Shown here one piece after another: positions 54,902 to 64,000 of a DNA stretch of 64,000 bases. The stretch is from positions 1 to 64,000 of the forward strand of contig NZ_JOCA01000016.1 in NCBI RefSeq assembly GCF_000718785.1, written 5' to 3'. Positions within the stretch are counted from its first letter, which is position 1. Each line of letters opens with the position of its first letter. Source of the DNA: Streptomyces sp. NRRL WC-3626. GTDB lineage: Bacteria; Actinomycetota; Actinomycetes; Streptomycetales; Streptomycetaceae. The position numbers and the translations under genes were made by a program. A model generated the notes under the pieces. It searched no databases and was not told the DNA's origin. It saw only the letters and a program-made list of their open reading frames with translations.

Positions 54902-57488
54902 TCTGTGGTCGCACGCCCAGGAGTTGTTCTCGGCATGGCCCGAGGTGCCCGCGACGACCGCGACGGGGACGGTGCGGCGGCTGAAGGACGCTTTGGCCGA
55001 CCGGGCGGCCAAGCGCACCGACGCGGTCGACTGGCGCGACATCGCGGCCCTGACCCGCCAAGTCCTGCTGGAGGCCGCGGTCAGGGGCAACCATGCCGGC
55101 CTAGAGGTGCCGTTGGATGCGGCCCTGCCCAGCCGCGAGCAGTGGGAGCAGATGGCGTGCAGGACGCTGCCCACCGGACGTGGACTGCGTGTTTTTGCCC
55201 TGGAGTGGCATCCGCGTGCCCTGACACCCCACGCACAACAGAGCGCACAGGAGGACCTGCAGCAGATCTATCTGGGAGAAGACTCACTGCACCGGCGCCA
55301 CCTCCAATCCCAGCTGGCCGATCCCTATTGGACCGAGGCCCTCGGCTATCCGGAGTACGTCTCCGTCGGACAGCAGCAGGCCGCACGGGCCGTCGCGCTG
55401 GCTCCCGCGGGCAGCACCACGATCGTGTGCCTGCCCACCGGCCACGGCAAGACCGCCGTGGCCCAGGCCGCCGCGCTGCTGGCAGGCGCCCGCGGGGGAG
55501 TGTCCGTCGTGGTCGTCCCCACCGTCGTTCTCGCCCTGGACATGGAGGCCAGGACGCAAGCTGCCCTTGCTCGGCAGGGTAGGCAGAGCCCGACCAGTCG
55601 CTACGCCTACACCGGTGGCATGCCGCAGGAAGTCAAGCGACAGATCTGCGAGGACGTGCGGACTGGTCGCCAGCGCGTGCTATTCACATCTCCCGAAGCG
55701 GTGGTGACGGCGCTGAAGAAGCCTCTGGAGGACGCCGCCGAAGCCGGGCTGCTGCAGTACTTCGTCATCGACGAGGCGCACCTGGTCGAGCAGTGGGGCA
55801 CCGGCTTCCGGCCCGAGTTCCAGACCATGGCCAGCCACCGGCGTACCTGGCTGCGCAAGGCCCCACCAAAGCAGGCCCCGGTGACGGTGGCGATGAGTGC
55901 CACCCTCACCCACCAGCAGGTCAGCCTGCTGGAGCAACTGTTTGCCGAGGAAGGCCAGGCCGAGGTGATATGGGCTTCCCAACTGCGCCACGAGCCCAGC
56001 TATTACGTCGACACATGCCCCGACGACCAGAGCCGTAACCAAGCCGTCATCGACGCGGTCGCCATGCTGCCTCGGCCGCTGGCGCTCTACACCACCCGGG
56101 TCAAAGACGCCGTCGACTGGGCCGAACGGCTGCGCCAGGCCGGTTTTCGCCGCGCCACCCAGGTCACCGGAAAATCTACCGACGAACAGCGGCGGCAGGC
56201 TCTTGAAGGCTGGGCGGGATCGACCGCGGCCGGGCCTGCAACCACGCGCTTCGACGTGGTCGTGGGCACCTCGGCCTTCGGCCTGGGAGTCGACCTCGCC
56301 GACGTGCGTACCGTGGTTCACGCCTGCCTTCCGGAGACCACGGACCGCTACTACCAGGAGGTCGGCCGCGCCGGACGTGACGGCAACCCCTGCATCGCCT
56401 ACATGGCCACCGCCCCCGGGGACGAGGAATTGGCCGAAAGTATCAATCGCAGCCCGCAATTGACCGCCGAGCGTGCCTGGTCTCGGTGGCGGGCCATGTG
56501 GGTGGGGCGCACCTCCACCGGCAACGGTGCCCACCGGCTCAGCCTCGAAGCCCTGCCGGCCGACATGCCCGAAGGGTTCGGCCGCCACCGCAGTTGGAAC
56601 GAACGCATCCTCAACTTCATGGTCAGAGCAGGGCTCATCAAGGTGAGTATCCCCGAACCCCCGCAGCGCGCCGCGCAGGAGGCCGACACGGCTTGGCAAG
56701 AACGCCTCGATGAATTTTATGCGTCGCTGGGCAAAGAGTTCGACGTCTTCCTCGTGGACGGCCAGACCAACGACCGCGTCTACTTCTTCCAGCGCTTCAA
56801 CGACGTCCGCCGGCTGATCATCAACGACCAGCGTGACGCCGCCGGCCGGCTACGAAAGATCCTTCGCGGCGACCGCTGCTGGGGCGAAGCTCTGGCCGAC
56901 CACTACCGCGTGCCCTACCGCCAAGGCGTCCTGACCACGGCCGTCACCTGCCGCGGATGCCCACCCTGCCGAAAGCAGGGCCCGCCGCGGACCGCACCGG
57001 AGGGCTACTACCGACTCGCGGTCGAGCCCTGGCCAGCCGTGCCATCGTGGCCGAACCGGCACGAGGACCCTCTGAAGCGGTTCCGCGTAGACCTGCCGTG
57101 CCTGTCCCTGTACTGGGAAACCGAGCAGGAGTTCACCGACCTGGTGCCCGAACTGCTCGAGCGCCTAGCCGTGCGGGGGATGTCGGTCCTCGGCGGTCCG
57201 GGACTCGCCCGCCTTGCCACCCGGCGGCTGCAGCGCGACGTGCGGCCTCGCCCTCTGGTCGTCGACAGGGACGAGGACCTCCTGGGCCGCTACACCAACC
57301 CGATGGTCTGGCTGCTGGACCCTTCCGCCTCCCACATGGGAGAGGAACTGACGATGCGATTCGATTCTCAGGATGTAACGTACCTGCTGCATCCACGGTC
57401 TTTGGCGCACCCGGATCGCCCCGACACCCCACTTGTTGCAATCCACCGCGCCCACTTGTGGGTACGTACTGCCTTGGAGTCGTTCTAG
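54894..57488 (+). CDS. dpdF: DpdF, RecQ-like helicase
   Basis: 864-aa DEAH helicase with RecQ-like core: LPTGHGKTAVAQ (about 180-191), VIDEAHLVEQWGTGFRPEFQ (about 291-310), VAMSATL, and motifs V-VI FGLGVDLADVRTVVHACLPE with YYQEVGRAGRDG (about 462-497). Beyond the core, about 600-864 is a region with a possible metal site TCRGCPPCRKQGP (about 684-696). Translationally coupled to dpdE (8-bp overlap) and dpdG (TAGTG). Probable role: unwinding or translocating on DNA during restriction. Confidence 0.88.
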   Translation: MGDLWSHAQELFSAWPEVPATTATGTVRRLKDALADRAAKRTDAVDWRDIAALTRQVLLEAAVRGNHAGLEVPLDAALPSREQWEQMACRTLPTGRGLRVFALEWHPRALTPHAQQSAQEDLQQIYLGEDSLHRRHLQSQLADPYWTEALGYPEYVSVGQQQAARAVALAPAGSTTIVCLPTGHGKTAVAQAAALLAGARGGVSVVVVPTVVLALDMEARTQAALARQGRQSPTSRYAYTGGMPQEVKRQICEDVRTGRQRVLFTSPEAVVTALKKPLEDAAEAGLLQYFVIDEAHLVEQWGTGFRPEFQTMASHRRTWLRKAPPKQAPVTVAMSATLTHQQVSLLEQLFAEEGQAEVIWASQLRHEPSYYVDTCPDDQSRNQAVIDAVAMLPRPLALYTTRVKDAVDWAERLRQAGFRRATQVTGKSTDEQRRQALEGWAGSTAAGPATTRFDVVVGTSAFGLGVDLADVRTVVHACLPETTDRYYQEVGRAGRDGNPCIAYMATAPGDEELAESINRSPQLTAERAWSRWRAMWVGRTSTGNGAHRLSLEALPADMPEGFGRHRSWNERILNFMVRAGLIKVSIPEPPQRAAQEADTAWQERLDEFYASLGKEFDVFLVDGQTNDRVYFFQRFNDVRRLIINDQRDAAGRLRKILRGDRCWGEALADHYRVPYRQGVLTTAVTCRGCPPCRKQGPPRTAPEGYYRLAVEPWPAVPSWPNRHEDPLKRFRVDLPCLSLYWETEQEFTDLVPELLERLAVRGMSVLGGPGLARLATRRLQRDVRPRPLVVDRDEDLLGRYTNPMVWLLDPSASHMGEELTMRFDSQDVTYLLHPRSLAHPDRPDTPLVAIHRAHLWVRTALESF

Positions 57489-58378
57489 TGGCCCTGCTGC
57501 TCGCGGAATCTTCAATACCACCCTTTATGTGGGCCGTCGTTCGTCTTCTTGCCGCAGAAAAAAGGCCGGTTCCGGTCGATCGCGCACGGGCTCTTCTGGC
57601 TCCCCCGTCCCTGACCGAGGGCAAGGAGAGCAAGACCTTCGACCAAGCCGTGCGCAGCCTGCGCGAGGTGCAGATGGTCGTCGTCGACGAAGGCCGCCTC
57701 TCGCTGACTGGATATGCCAGCGACCTCGACGGCACGGACTTTTCGTCCTTCAGTAGCGCCCTGCGCCAGGCCGTGTTGGCCGGTGAACTCAATGTCGGTC
57801 TGGCCGACGACGCCGGACAGACCGGTTCGCGCGACCTCACCCGCATCCTCGTGTGGTTCCTCTCCTGCGACCCTCTCGACGGACCGGCCACCTGGGACAT
57901 CGTCCAACGCGAGCAGTCCATCGACCTCAATCCGGATGCGGGTACGGCGTCGCGAAACGACACGCGCTGGAACCGCTTCGTGCACTGGGCGCCCGCTCTG
58001 GGCCTGGCCGCGGCGCCCTTGCTGCCCACCAGCGGAGGGGGACCCCTGCTGCCGGATTGCACCGAGGCCGTCAAGCAGACGGTGCACAGGCTGTGGGCGG
58101 TCGGGGAACGCGTCAATGCCGTCGACGCCGCCCGAACCCTGCGCACTGCCCTGCCGGTCCTGCCGGGTGGGGACTACGCCAATGCCATGGGCATCCCCGT
58201 CCCAGGCGGACAGTCAGCCGGGCCGGCCCTGTCCTACGCCTTGCTGCGCGGCGAAGACGAGGGCTGGCTCATGCTGCAGCAGGACGCCGACGCCCAGCGC
58301 GTCTTGACCCTTCATGATCCCGACCGTCCGTCGCACTACGTGTCCGACATCGTCATCTCGGAGGACCAGCATGGCTGA
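57488..58378 (+). CDS. dpdG: DpdG-like protein
   Basis: 296-aa protein without a recognised enzymatic motif, placed exactly where DpdG lies in described islands. It starts at GTG 57488 (VALLLAESSIPPFMWAVVRL), overlapping the dpdF stop by one base. The N-terminal 80 residues look like a winged-helix domain (LLAAEKRPVPVDRARALLAP, VVVDEGRLSLTG). The rest is alpha-rich. The call rests mostly on position. A DNA-binding adaptor for the ATPase DpdH would fit. Confidence 0.7.
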   Translation: MALLLAESSIPPFMWAVVRLLAAEKRPVPVDRARALLAPPSLTEGKESKTFDQAVRSLREVQMVVVDEGRLSLTGYASDLDGTDFSSFSSALRQAVLAGELNVGLADDAGQTGSRDLTRILVWFLSCDPLDGPATWDIVQREQSIDLNPDAGTASRNDTRWNRFVHWAPALGLAAAPLLPTSGGGPLLPDCTEAVKQTVHRLWAVGERVNAVDAARTLRTALPVLPGGDYANAMGIPVPGGQSAGPALSYALLRGEDEGWLMLQQDADAQRVLTLHDPDRPSHYVSDIVISEDQHG

Positions 58379-61300
58379 CTTCCGTGGCTTCCTGTGCTGG
58401 ACGCCCGAAACCGCCGCCGCGACGATCAACACCGAGGCAGTCAGCCCCTCTCGCGCGGTCTTCCTGGCCACGCATGCGCCGCTGCGCATCCGCAGGGCCG
58501 GCCTGGACGGACGTGCCATCGTCTCCGACGGTCCCCTCATCGACGAGAACACCGTCCTCAAAGACTTCCTGTCGTTGCAGTCCGACACCGGCGCGCTCCT
58601 ATTGCCGATCGTCGGCGACTCCGGAACGGGAAAGTCGCACCTGGTGCGCTGGGTGCGCGAAAACCTTCCCCCCTCGGACAGGTACAAGATCATCTATCTG
58701 GAGAAGGCCAAGACCAGCCTGCGCGCTGTGATCGACGCCCTGCTTGCCGACGCGGACAGCGGCGCGCTGGCTCAGTTGCGCTCCGACATCCACCGATTCA
58801 CTGACGGCGTGGACGCGGCCACGCTGAGCAGGCGTCTGGTGAACGCCCTAAGTGAGTCGCTGGCCGCCACGACGGCCCGGGACGTACCTCAGCACGCCCG
58901 TCCGCTGGCCGGTCCCCGCGGCCTGACGGTCGTCCTGCAAGACCCTCACGTGAGCGCTTTCATGCTCGGACAGGGCAAGTTCATCACCCGACTCGCGGAA
59001 CAACTGCTGCAGGACCGCGCAGATGGTGAGCCGGACCGCCCGATGGCGTTCACCATGCAGGATCTCCCCACCGACCTGCTGGATCTCCACCGCGCCGCCC
59101 AGATTACGATCAAGCTGATCAACGTGATCTCGGGCAACACACAACTGCAGCAGGCCGCCGTCGACCTGCTGAACCAGCATCTAGAAGCGGCCGTCAAGCG
59201 GGTGGCGAGCCTGGGAGCGGGCCGCTTGCAGGATGCCATGCTCCAAGTACGGCGGGAGTATGCCCGCAAGGGCAAAGAGATCATCCTGCTCATCGAGGAC
59301 TTCGCGCTGATCCAAGGTGTGCAGAAAGATCTTCTCGATGCGGTCATCGAGGCCGCCAACCGCTACGGCAGCACCACCTTGGCCCCGATCCGCACCCTCA
59401 TGGCGGTCACCACGGGCTATTTCAGCGACCTCCCGGAGACCGCACTCACCCGTGTGCGGGCCACCGCCGGCTATGTCTACAACCTCAACGTCCCCTTCAC
59501 CAATGACGACCAGGGCGAAGCCGAGATCACCTCGTTCGTCGGACGGTATCTCAACGCCGCCCGGGTCGGGCGAGACGCCCTGGAAAACGAGCGGCAGGTG
59601 CGCAATCCCTGCGAGACCTGCGACATGGTCTCCCGATGCCATGAGCAGTTCGGGGCCACCACCGAGGGCTTCGGCCTGTATCCGTTCAACCCCTCCGCCC
59701 TGGTCCGCGCCATCCACGCGACAGCTCCGCGCAGCGACCCTTACGCATTTGTCCCGCGTACCGTGCTGGGCAGCGTGATCCGTCCCGTCCTGGTCGAGCA
59801 CGCCGGCGCACTCAAGGAAGGCACCTTTCCCGACGCCCGTTTCCGCACGCAGTTCCCCACCGCGGACATCGACGAGCCGCTGTCCACCGACGTGCAGGAA
59901 GTGGTAGAGGCAGAGGACCATCTGGATGCAGACCGTCGAAAGATCGTCCTGGAGTTTTGGGGCGGGGCCCCCGACCAGGCCAGCGCGCTGCCGTCCGCGG
60001 TCACAGAAGCCTTCGCCCTGGAAGCCCGTACCTTCTCCGGGGCCAGCGCTGCTCCCAAGCAGCCGATCAAAGCCCAGCCGGCGAAGCGGGAAAAGAAGCA
60101 GACCGAGACGGAATCCACCACCGCAAAGCTCCCTCCTTCTCTCCAGGCCAAGCTCCACGCCGTGGAGGACTGGCTTACCCGCGAACAAGTACTGCCGCAG
60201 GCCGTGGCCGGCGACCTGCGCACGATCATCGCCACGGCCGTCGCCCAGCGCTATCGCTGGGTTAATCCGCTAATGCGGGAACAGAACCAGACGACGATCC
60301 GCGCAGCATGGCCGTCCAATGCTCGTGTGGTCTCCCTCGAAGGCGCAACGGAAAACATTCAAGGCGCGGACACGGCGCCGATCCGGTTCAAGCGGACGGC
60401 ACGCAACAGCCGTTATTTGCGCAGCGTGCTGCTGCTGAAGAACGGCCAGCCCGCCCAGCGGGCCGAACACGTGAGACGACTGAGCACCGAATCCGACCGC
60501 TACACGGCGTCGCTGACCACCGCTTTGCAAAAAAGTCTGCAGATCACCGATGGTGACCTGGTTCTCGGGCTGCGGGCAGCCCTGATCGGCGCCGCTTTGG
60601 CCGGGCAGGCGTGGCCCGGCATGGACGAGGCCGAACTGCTGGCAGTCGCCTTCGCCGACGGCCGCTCCTGGGCGCGCGAGGACACGGCATCGCGCGACGA
60701 TGGGTGGGACCGGGCACTGGAGGGTCACCTTCAGCACAGGACACCCCTCGTCGAACGGTTGCGGGACGCCCTGGGTGTGGCGCAGGGCGAGGGCAAGCCC
60801 CGACTGATCGACGCAGCGCGGGCGCTACCGCTGCTGCGTCAAGCGACAGCGCAGTGGGACTGGCAGGTGACGGGATCGGACATACCGGAGTGGGTGAAGA
60901 AGGCTGTTAAGAACTTCGCCAATTGGACCGACATCGTGAAGGCGCAGAATGCTTCGCTGCGCCACCAACTGGACGGCATACGCCGCCACCATCCACGGGG
61001 CACGACCGGCGCGCAGGTCCTGGCCGCCGTGCGCGACGCGCTTTTTGCGGCCGAGAACGCCAGCATCCCGATTTCGCTGGCCACACGGACAGGTATCACC
61101 AGCCTTCTGGCGCAGGCGCAGGACATCGACTGGAAAATAGTGAACCAACTCGAGAACGATCTCCTACGCGCGGAGGACGCCGAGGCCTCCGACGCGGCCC
61201 GCATCACGGCGGCCGTGCGGGACCGAGGGGTGACCCCCCAGGTGGTCGGAGCCTTGCTGCAGGCCAGTGACGCATGGCTGACCACCGCTTTGGAACACGC

Positions 61301-61400
61301 TGCGTCCCGCACCAACTCCCATGGCGATGAGGCAGCCAGGGGTGTTCAGGAACTTTTGATCGAATGGCAGTCGCTGAGTGCACCGGAGGAGGATCAATGA
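58371..61400 (+). CDS. dpdH: DpdH, large P-loop ATPase
   Basis: 1009-aa P-loop protein. Walker A: GDSGTGKSHLVRWV (about 82-95). Walker B-like: IILLIEDFAL near 304, with a sensor-like APIRTLMAVTTGYF after it. A Cys cluster CETCDMVSRC (about 414-423) may bind metal. A charged linker (KREKKQTETESTT, near 575) separates a C-terminal alpha-rich half. The organisation resembles STAND/ATPase partners of multi-gene defence systems, and the position fits DpdH. The ATG at 58371 follows GGAGGACCAGC and overlaps dpdG by eight bases. Confidence 0.85.
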   Translation: MADFRGFLCWTPETAAATINTEAVSPSRAVFLATHAPLRIRRAGLDGRAIVSDGPLIDENTVLKDFLSLQSDTGALLLPIVGDSGTGKSHLVRWVRENLPPSDRYKIIYLEKAKTSLRAVIDALLADADSGALAQLRSDIHRFTDGVDAATLSRRLVNALSESLAATTARDVPQHARPLAGPRGLTVVLQDPHVSAFMLGQGKFITRLAEQLLQDRADGEPDRPMAFTMQDLPTDLLDLHRAAQITIKLINVISGNTQLQQAAVDLLNQHLEAAVKRVASLGAGRLQDAMLQVRREYARKGKEIILLIEDFALIQGVQKDLLDAVIEAANRYGSTTLAPIRTLMAVTTGYFSDLPETALTRVRATAGYVYNLNVPFTNDDQGEAEITSFVGRYLNAARVGRDALENERQVRNPCETCDMVSRCHEQFGATTEGFGLYPFNPSALVRAIHATAPRSDPYAFVPRTVLGSVIRPVLVEHAGALKEGTFPDARFRTQFPTADIDEPLSTDVQEVVEAEDHLDADRRKIVLEFWGGAPDQASALPSAVTEAFALEARTFSGASAAPKQPIKAQPAKREKKQTETESTTAKLPPSLQAKLHAVEDWLTREQVLPQAVAGDLRTIIATAVAQRYRWVNPLMREQNQTTIRAAWPSNARVVSLEGATENIQGADTAPIRFKRTARNSRYLRSVLLLKNGQPAQRAEHVRRLSTESDRYTASLTTALQKSLQITDGDLVLGLRAALIGAALAGQAWPGMDEAELLAVAFADGRSWAREDTASRDDGWDRALEGHLQHRTPLVERLRDALGVAQGEGKPRLIDAARALPLLRQATAQWDWQVTGSDIPEWVKKAVKNFANWTDIVKAQNASLRHQLDGIRRHHPRGTTGAQVLAAVRDALFAAENASIPISLATRTGITSLLAQAQDIDWKIVNQLENDLLRAEDAEASDAARITAAVRDRGVTPQVVGALLQASDAWLTTALEHAASRTNSHGDEAARGVQELLIEWQSLSAPEEDQ

Positions 61401-62083
61401 GCGCGCCCCTGTCCGTGCTGCAAAAGGCCGAGCGTTTGCAGGCGGAGGCACGCCGACTTAACGAGGGAGAGAAGGGGGAGGAGGAGGCGAGGCGCATCAG
61501 CCAACGCATCGGTGGCCTGCACAACGAGTTGATGGCCCTGCAGCGAAGCCTGCGCATCGCCCGTGCCCTGATGGCTCAGCCGGCGGCCGGCGACATCGAC
61601 TTCTCCGGGCTCGACACAGGCTTGGCAGCCTTCACCCGCCAGTGCGAGGGCGGACTGCCTCCCAACCCCGCCTTCACCAGGGCTTCGACAGCGGTGCACA
61701 AGGTCGCCGACCGCATCGCCCAGGACAGTCAGGAGGCGTGGCGGCAGTGGACACAAGCCCAACTGGTGGCCTTGCAGATGGCGCGGCAGGCCATGCTCTC
61801 CCTGCGTGATCAGGCGCGGGCCAAAACCCTTCACCAAGAACTCACCAAGACGGCTCGCGCCGACGTCGACGTAGCCGTGATCACACTGTTCGCCCATGCC
61901 CATGCCGAACTGGTTGAACTCCTCGAGACTGCGCCAGCGCCGCCAGAAGGACTGCAGACGCTCCTGGACCGTCTTGCCTCCGGCACCGCCCTGCTCCTCA
62001 GCGACATCACGGACGAGGAGATCGCACTGCTGCGTCGTGTCGATCTCGACGCCGACCTGGAAGTCCGCAGGAGGCGCACGTGA
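61397..62083 (+). CDS. dpdI: DpdI-like coiled-coil protein
   Basis: 228-aa, almost entirely alpha-helical protein with coiled-coil character at both ends (LQKAERLQAEARRLNEGEKG near 8-27). No catalytic motif. GAGGAGGATCA precedes an ATG that overlaps the dpdH stop (ATGA). Assigned as DpdI only by position and size between dpdH and dpdJ; it may be a structural subunit of the helicase/ATPase assembly. Confidence 0.6.
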   Translation: MSAPLSVLQKAERLQAEARRLNEGEKGEEEARRISQRIGGLHNELMALQRSLRIARALMAQPAAGDIDFSGLDTGLAAFTRQCEGGLPPNPAFTRASTAVHKVADRIAQDSQEAWRQWTQAQLVALQMARQAMLSLRDQARAKTLHQELTKTARADVDVAVITLFAHAHAELVELLETAPAPPEGLQTLLDRLASGTALLLSDITDEEIALLRRVDLDADLEVRRRRT

Positions 62084-64000
62084 TCACACCGTCCCTTGCA
62101 CGTTTTTACAACCACGTCCTCAACACGCTCGAGAACCGAGAGTTGCCCCTGGTGTCCTGGGGCATCACCGACGGCGCCCTGACCGAGAGCGAAGTCGTCG
62201 AGGCCATCGAACTCTGCCTGCCCGACGCTCCGCAGGAGGCGGCAGGCATCTCGAGCGAAGGCCTGCTGTATGAATTCCGCGACCGTGCCTGGCTGTTCAA
62301 GGTGCCCGACACCTCGCCCCCGCAATATCGCACACGACTGGCCGAAACCGTCCGTCTGGCGGCACAGTTGCGGCAACTCTTCCCTTGGCAGGTCCGCGAC
62401 GAGGCCATGCCGTGGTGGCAGAGCAGCAAGCGACTAGTCGCCGACTACCGCCTGCACACCGCGCCCCGCCGCTACCCCCAGCGCAACATCCCCGCGGCCA
62501 CCGCGCTGAAAGAACTCGCCGACCTGCCAGGGTGGGGCCGCCTCCAGCACCTCGTGGCACAGGCGCAGATCGGCTCCCGTGACCTTGCCCGCTTCCAGAT
62601 CGATGCCGCTGCCGCGGTGACTCAGGCCCTGAAGCGCCCACACTCCAGCGGTGTCATCGTGGGCGCCGGCACCGGCAGTGGCAAGACGCTCTCCTTCTAC
62701 CTGCCGGCGTTCGCCGCCATGGCCGAACGCGCCCGCCCGAACAGCTTCCGACTACACACCCTGGCGCTGTATCCGCGTAAGGAACTGCTGCGCGACCAAC
62801 TACGGGAGGCGCTGAGCACCGCCCGCGCCCTGGAGTCCACCCTGCACAGCGGCGATCGCCGGCCGCTTCGCCTGGGAGCCCTCTACGGAGACACGCCCTA
62901 CCACTCCCAGGACACACGCCTCGAGCCCGGCGCCAACGGCCGCACCACCTGGAAGCGAACCCAGCAAGGCGCCATCTGCCCCTACCTGACGTGCCCGCAA
63001 TGCGAACGCGGTGAACTCCTGTGGCACGACACCGACCGCCGCCGCAACATAGAACGGCTGACCTGCCTCAACCCCACCTGCCAGAGCATCATTCAAGAGG
63101 GCTGCTTGGCCCTCACCCGCCAATCCCAGCGCGAGCAGCCACCAGACCTGCTGTTCACGACGACAGAGATGCTCAACCTCTACAGCGCCGCAGGCGGCAT
63201 CGGTCGACTGCTGGGCTGGCAGGCAGGCGCGGTGCCCTCGCTGGTTCTGCTCGACGAGGTGCACACCTACGCTGGGCTGCACGGAGCGCAGACGGCCCTG
63301 CTGCTGCGCCGATGGCAGCAGGCCGTTGGTAAACCGGTCGCCTTCGTCGGACTGAGCGCCACCCTGCGCGACGCCAGCACGTTCTTCGCCCGCCTGGTGG
63401 GTCTGCGTGACAACAACGTCGAGTACATCCAGCCCGCCGACGACAGCATGGATGAGGAGGGCCGCGAATATGCCCTCGCACTGCGCGGCGATCCCATCGC
63501 CGGCAGCAGCCTGCTGGCCACCTCCATTCAAACGGCCATGCTCTTCGGGCGCATGCTCGACCCTGAGGAAGACGCCGCCCTGTACGGGTCCACCGGATTC
63601 CTCTTCACCGACGACCTGGACGTCACCAACCGCTTCTACGACGACCTGCGCGATGCCGAGGGAAAGCAAGACCGCTACGGCAGGCCAAATGGCCGCCAAC
63701 CCGCCCTCGCCGCCCTCCGCGCTCCGGCCAGCCCCCAGCACCGCGCCCGCTACCGCGACGGCCAGTCATGGGACCTCATGGAGAAGATCGGCCATGTGCT
63801 CACCCCCGGTACGGGCAGTCACGCCCTGCGCGTGGCACGCACGTCGTCGCAGGACGTCGGAGTCGATCTGCACGCGGACCTGACGGTGGCGACCGCTTCC
63901 CTCGAAGTCGGCTTCAACGACCCGCGTGTCGGACTAGTGCTCCAGCACAAGGCACCCCACGACGCAGCGGCCTTCATCCAGCGACGTGGCCGCGCTGGCC
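62080..64000 (+). CDS. dpdJ: DpdJ, DEAD/DEAH helicase, cut by the window edge
   Basis: 640 codons are visible before the sequence ends, with no stop. It starts at GTG (MITPSLARFYNHVLNTLENR) after GCAGGAGG and overlaps dpdI (GTGA). Superfamily 2 helicase: Walker A VGAGTGSGKTLSFYLPAF (about 191-208), a Cys-rich insertion CPYLTCPQC with a later CLNPTC (about 305-335, probable zinc site), LLDEVHTYAGLHG (near 390), GLSATLRDA, then ATASLEVGFNDPRV and AAFIQRRGRAG at the edge. This is the Lhr/YprA-like arrangement expected of DpdJ. The C-terminal part and any dpdK nuclease gene lie outside. Confidence 0.88.
   Translation, partial: MITPSLARFYNHVLNTLENRELPLVSWGITDGALTESEVVEAIELCLPDAPQEAAGISSEGLLYEFRDRAWLFKVPDTSPPQYRTRLAETVRLAAQLRQLFPWQVRDEAMPWWQSSKRLVADYRLHTAPRRYPQRNIPAATALKELADLPGWGRLQHLVAQAQIGSRDLARFQIDAAAAVTQALKRPHSSGVIVGAGTGSGKTLSFYLPAFAAMAERARPNSFRLHTLALYPRKELLRDQLREALSTARALESTLHSGDRRPLRLGALYGDTPYHSQDTRLEPGANGRTTWKRTQQGAICPYLTCPQCERGELLWHDTDRRRNIERLTCLNPTCQSIIQEGCLALTRQSQREQPPDLLFTTTEMLNLYSAAGGIGRLLGWQAGAVPSLVLLDEVHTYAGLHGAQTALLLRRWQQAVGKPVAFVGLSATLRDASTFFARLVGLRDNNVEYIQPADDSMDEEGREYALALRGDPIAGSSLLATSIQTAMLFGRMLDPEEDAALYGSTGFLFTDDLDVTNRFYDDLRDAEGKQDRYGRPNGRQPALAALRAPASPQHRARYRDGQSWDLMEKIGHVLTPGTGSHALRVARTSSQDVGVDLHADLTVATASLEVGFNDPRVGLVLQHKAPHDAAAFIQRRGRAG

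Noticed and set aside
51590..64000. Other multi-helicase defence systems (Druantia, BREX, DISARM, MrfAB) as the identity of the helicase operon
   Set aside because: No methyltransferase, PglZ or DUF1998-only pair is present, and the adjacent DpdA, DGQHR and preQ0 genes point to Dpd. DpdJ alone resembles YprA/MrfA helicases, which explains the likeness.

Overview
High-GC actinobacterial DNA, almost certainly a Streptomyces chromosome. The signs are strong third-position GC bias, frequent GTG and TTG starts, GGAGG ribosome binding sites, a CvnABCD conservon, Scr1/DUF397 regulators, and core genes (kgd, lon, a second ftsW/pbp pair, ligD/ku) in an order that, from memory, resembles the S. coelicolor SCO5281-SCO5309 segment. 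No tRNA, rRNA or CRISPR array was seen.

Layout of the core part. At 274-6500 lie a DUF6104 protein, the multifunctional 2-oxoglutarate dehydrogenase/decarboxylase Kgd and a two-component system. At 6626-10765 come a spermidine-synthase-like protein, Lon protease behind an HspR-type operator, and a secreted GH25 lysozyme. At 10995-19952 are a MarR regulator, a PP2C-like phosphatase, the conservon followed by a styrene-monooxygenase-like flavoprotein, and a NlpC/P60 hydrolase. At 20056-26211 are a TetR regulator with an AurF-like diiron protein, DUF3291, a PBP/FtsW pair and an SH3 protein. At 26328-31509 are a dual-specificity phosphatase, a NERD protein, the LigD-type polymerase and Ku for end joining, and a ketosynthase with an extra N-terminal region. 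At 31871-37146 are an ECF sigma factor with a probable membrane regulator, a zinc-ribbon-like protein and a three-gene sugar ABC importer.

From about 37.2 to 42.9 kb the window becomes a scar zone: a 5'-truncated DUF4132 gene, a frameshifted gene, a decayed DUF397 copy beside an intact one, and a transposase 3' remnant. Live genes are mixed in: a DUF5980-like secreted protein, the Scr1/DUF397/ATP-binding trio and a DUF6058 protein.

From 42.9 kb to the right edge lies the most interesting content, a Dpd-type island that inserts 7-deazaguanines into DNA and probably restricts unmodified DNA. One strand carries preQ0 supply (queC, queE, queD, folE2) and nearby a VUT transporter that could import precursors. 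Divergently, dpdC-like, dpdB, dpdA (a DNA-directed tRNA-guanine-transglycosylase homologue) and a second dpdB-like gene form the modification operon, closed by a strong hairpin. After a 764-bp gap with an AT-rich promoter, a tightly overlapped operon dpdE, dpdF, dpdG, dpdH, dpdI, dpdJ encodes helicases and an ATPase. dpdJ runs off the right edge, so a terminal nuclease (DpdK) and DpdD, if present, lie outside. The Dpd family is already described (Salmonella Montevideo is the reference). What stands out here are the two DpdB paralogues flanking DpdA and the physical and promoter separation of the modification and restriction arms.
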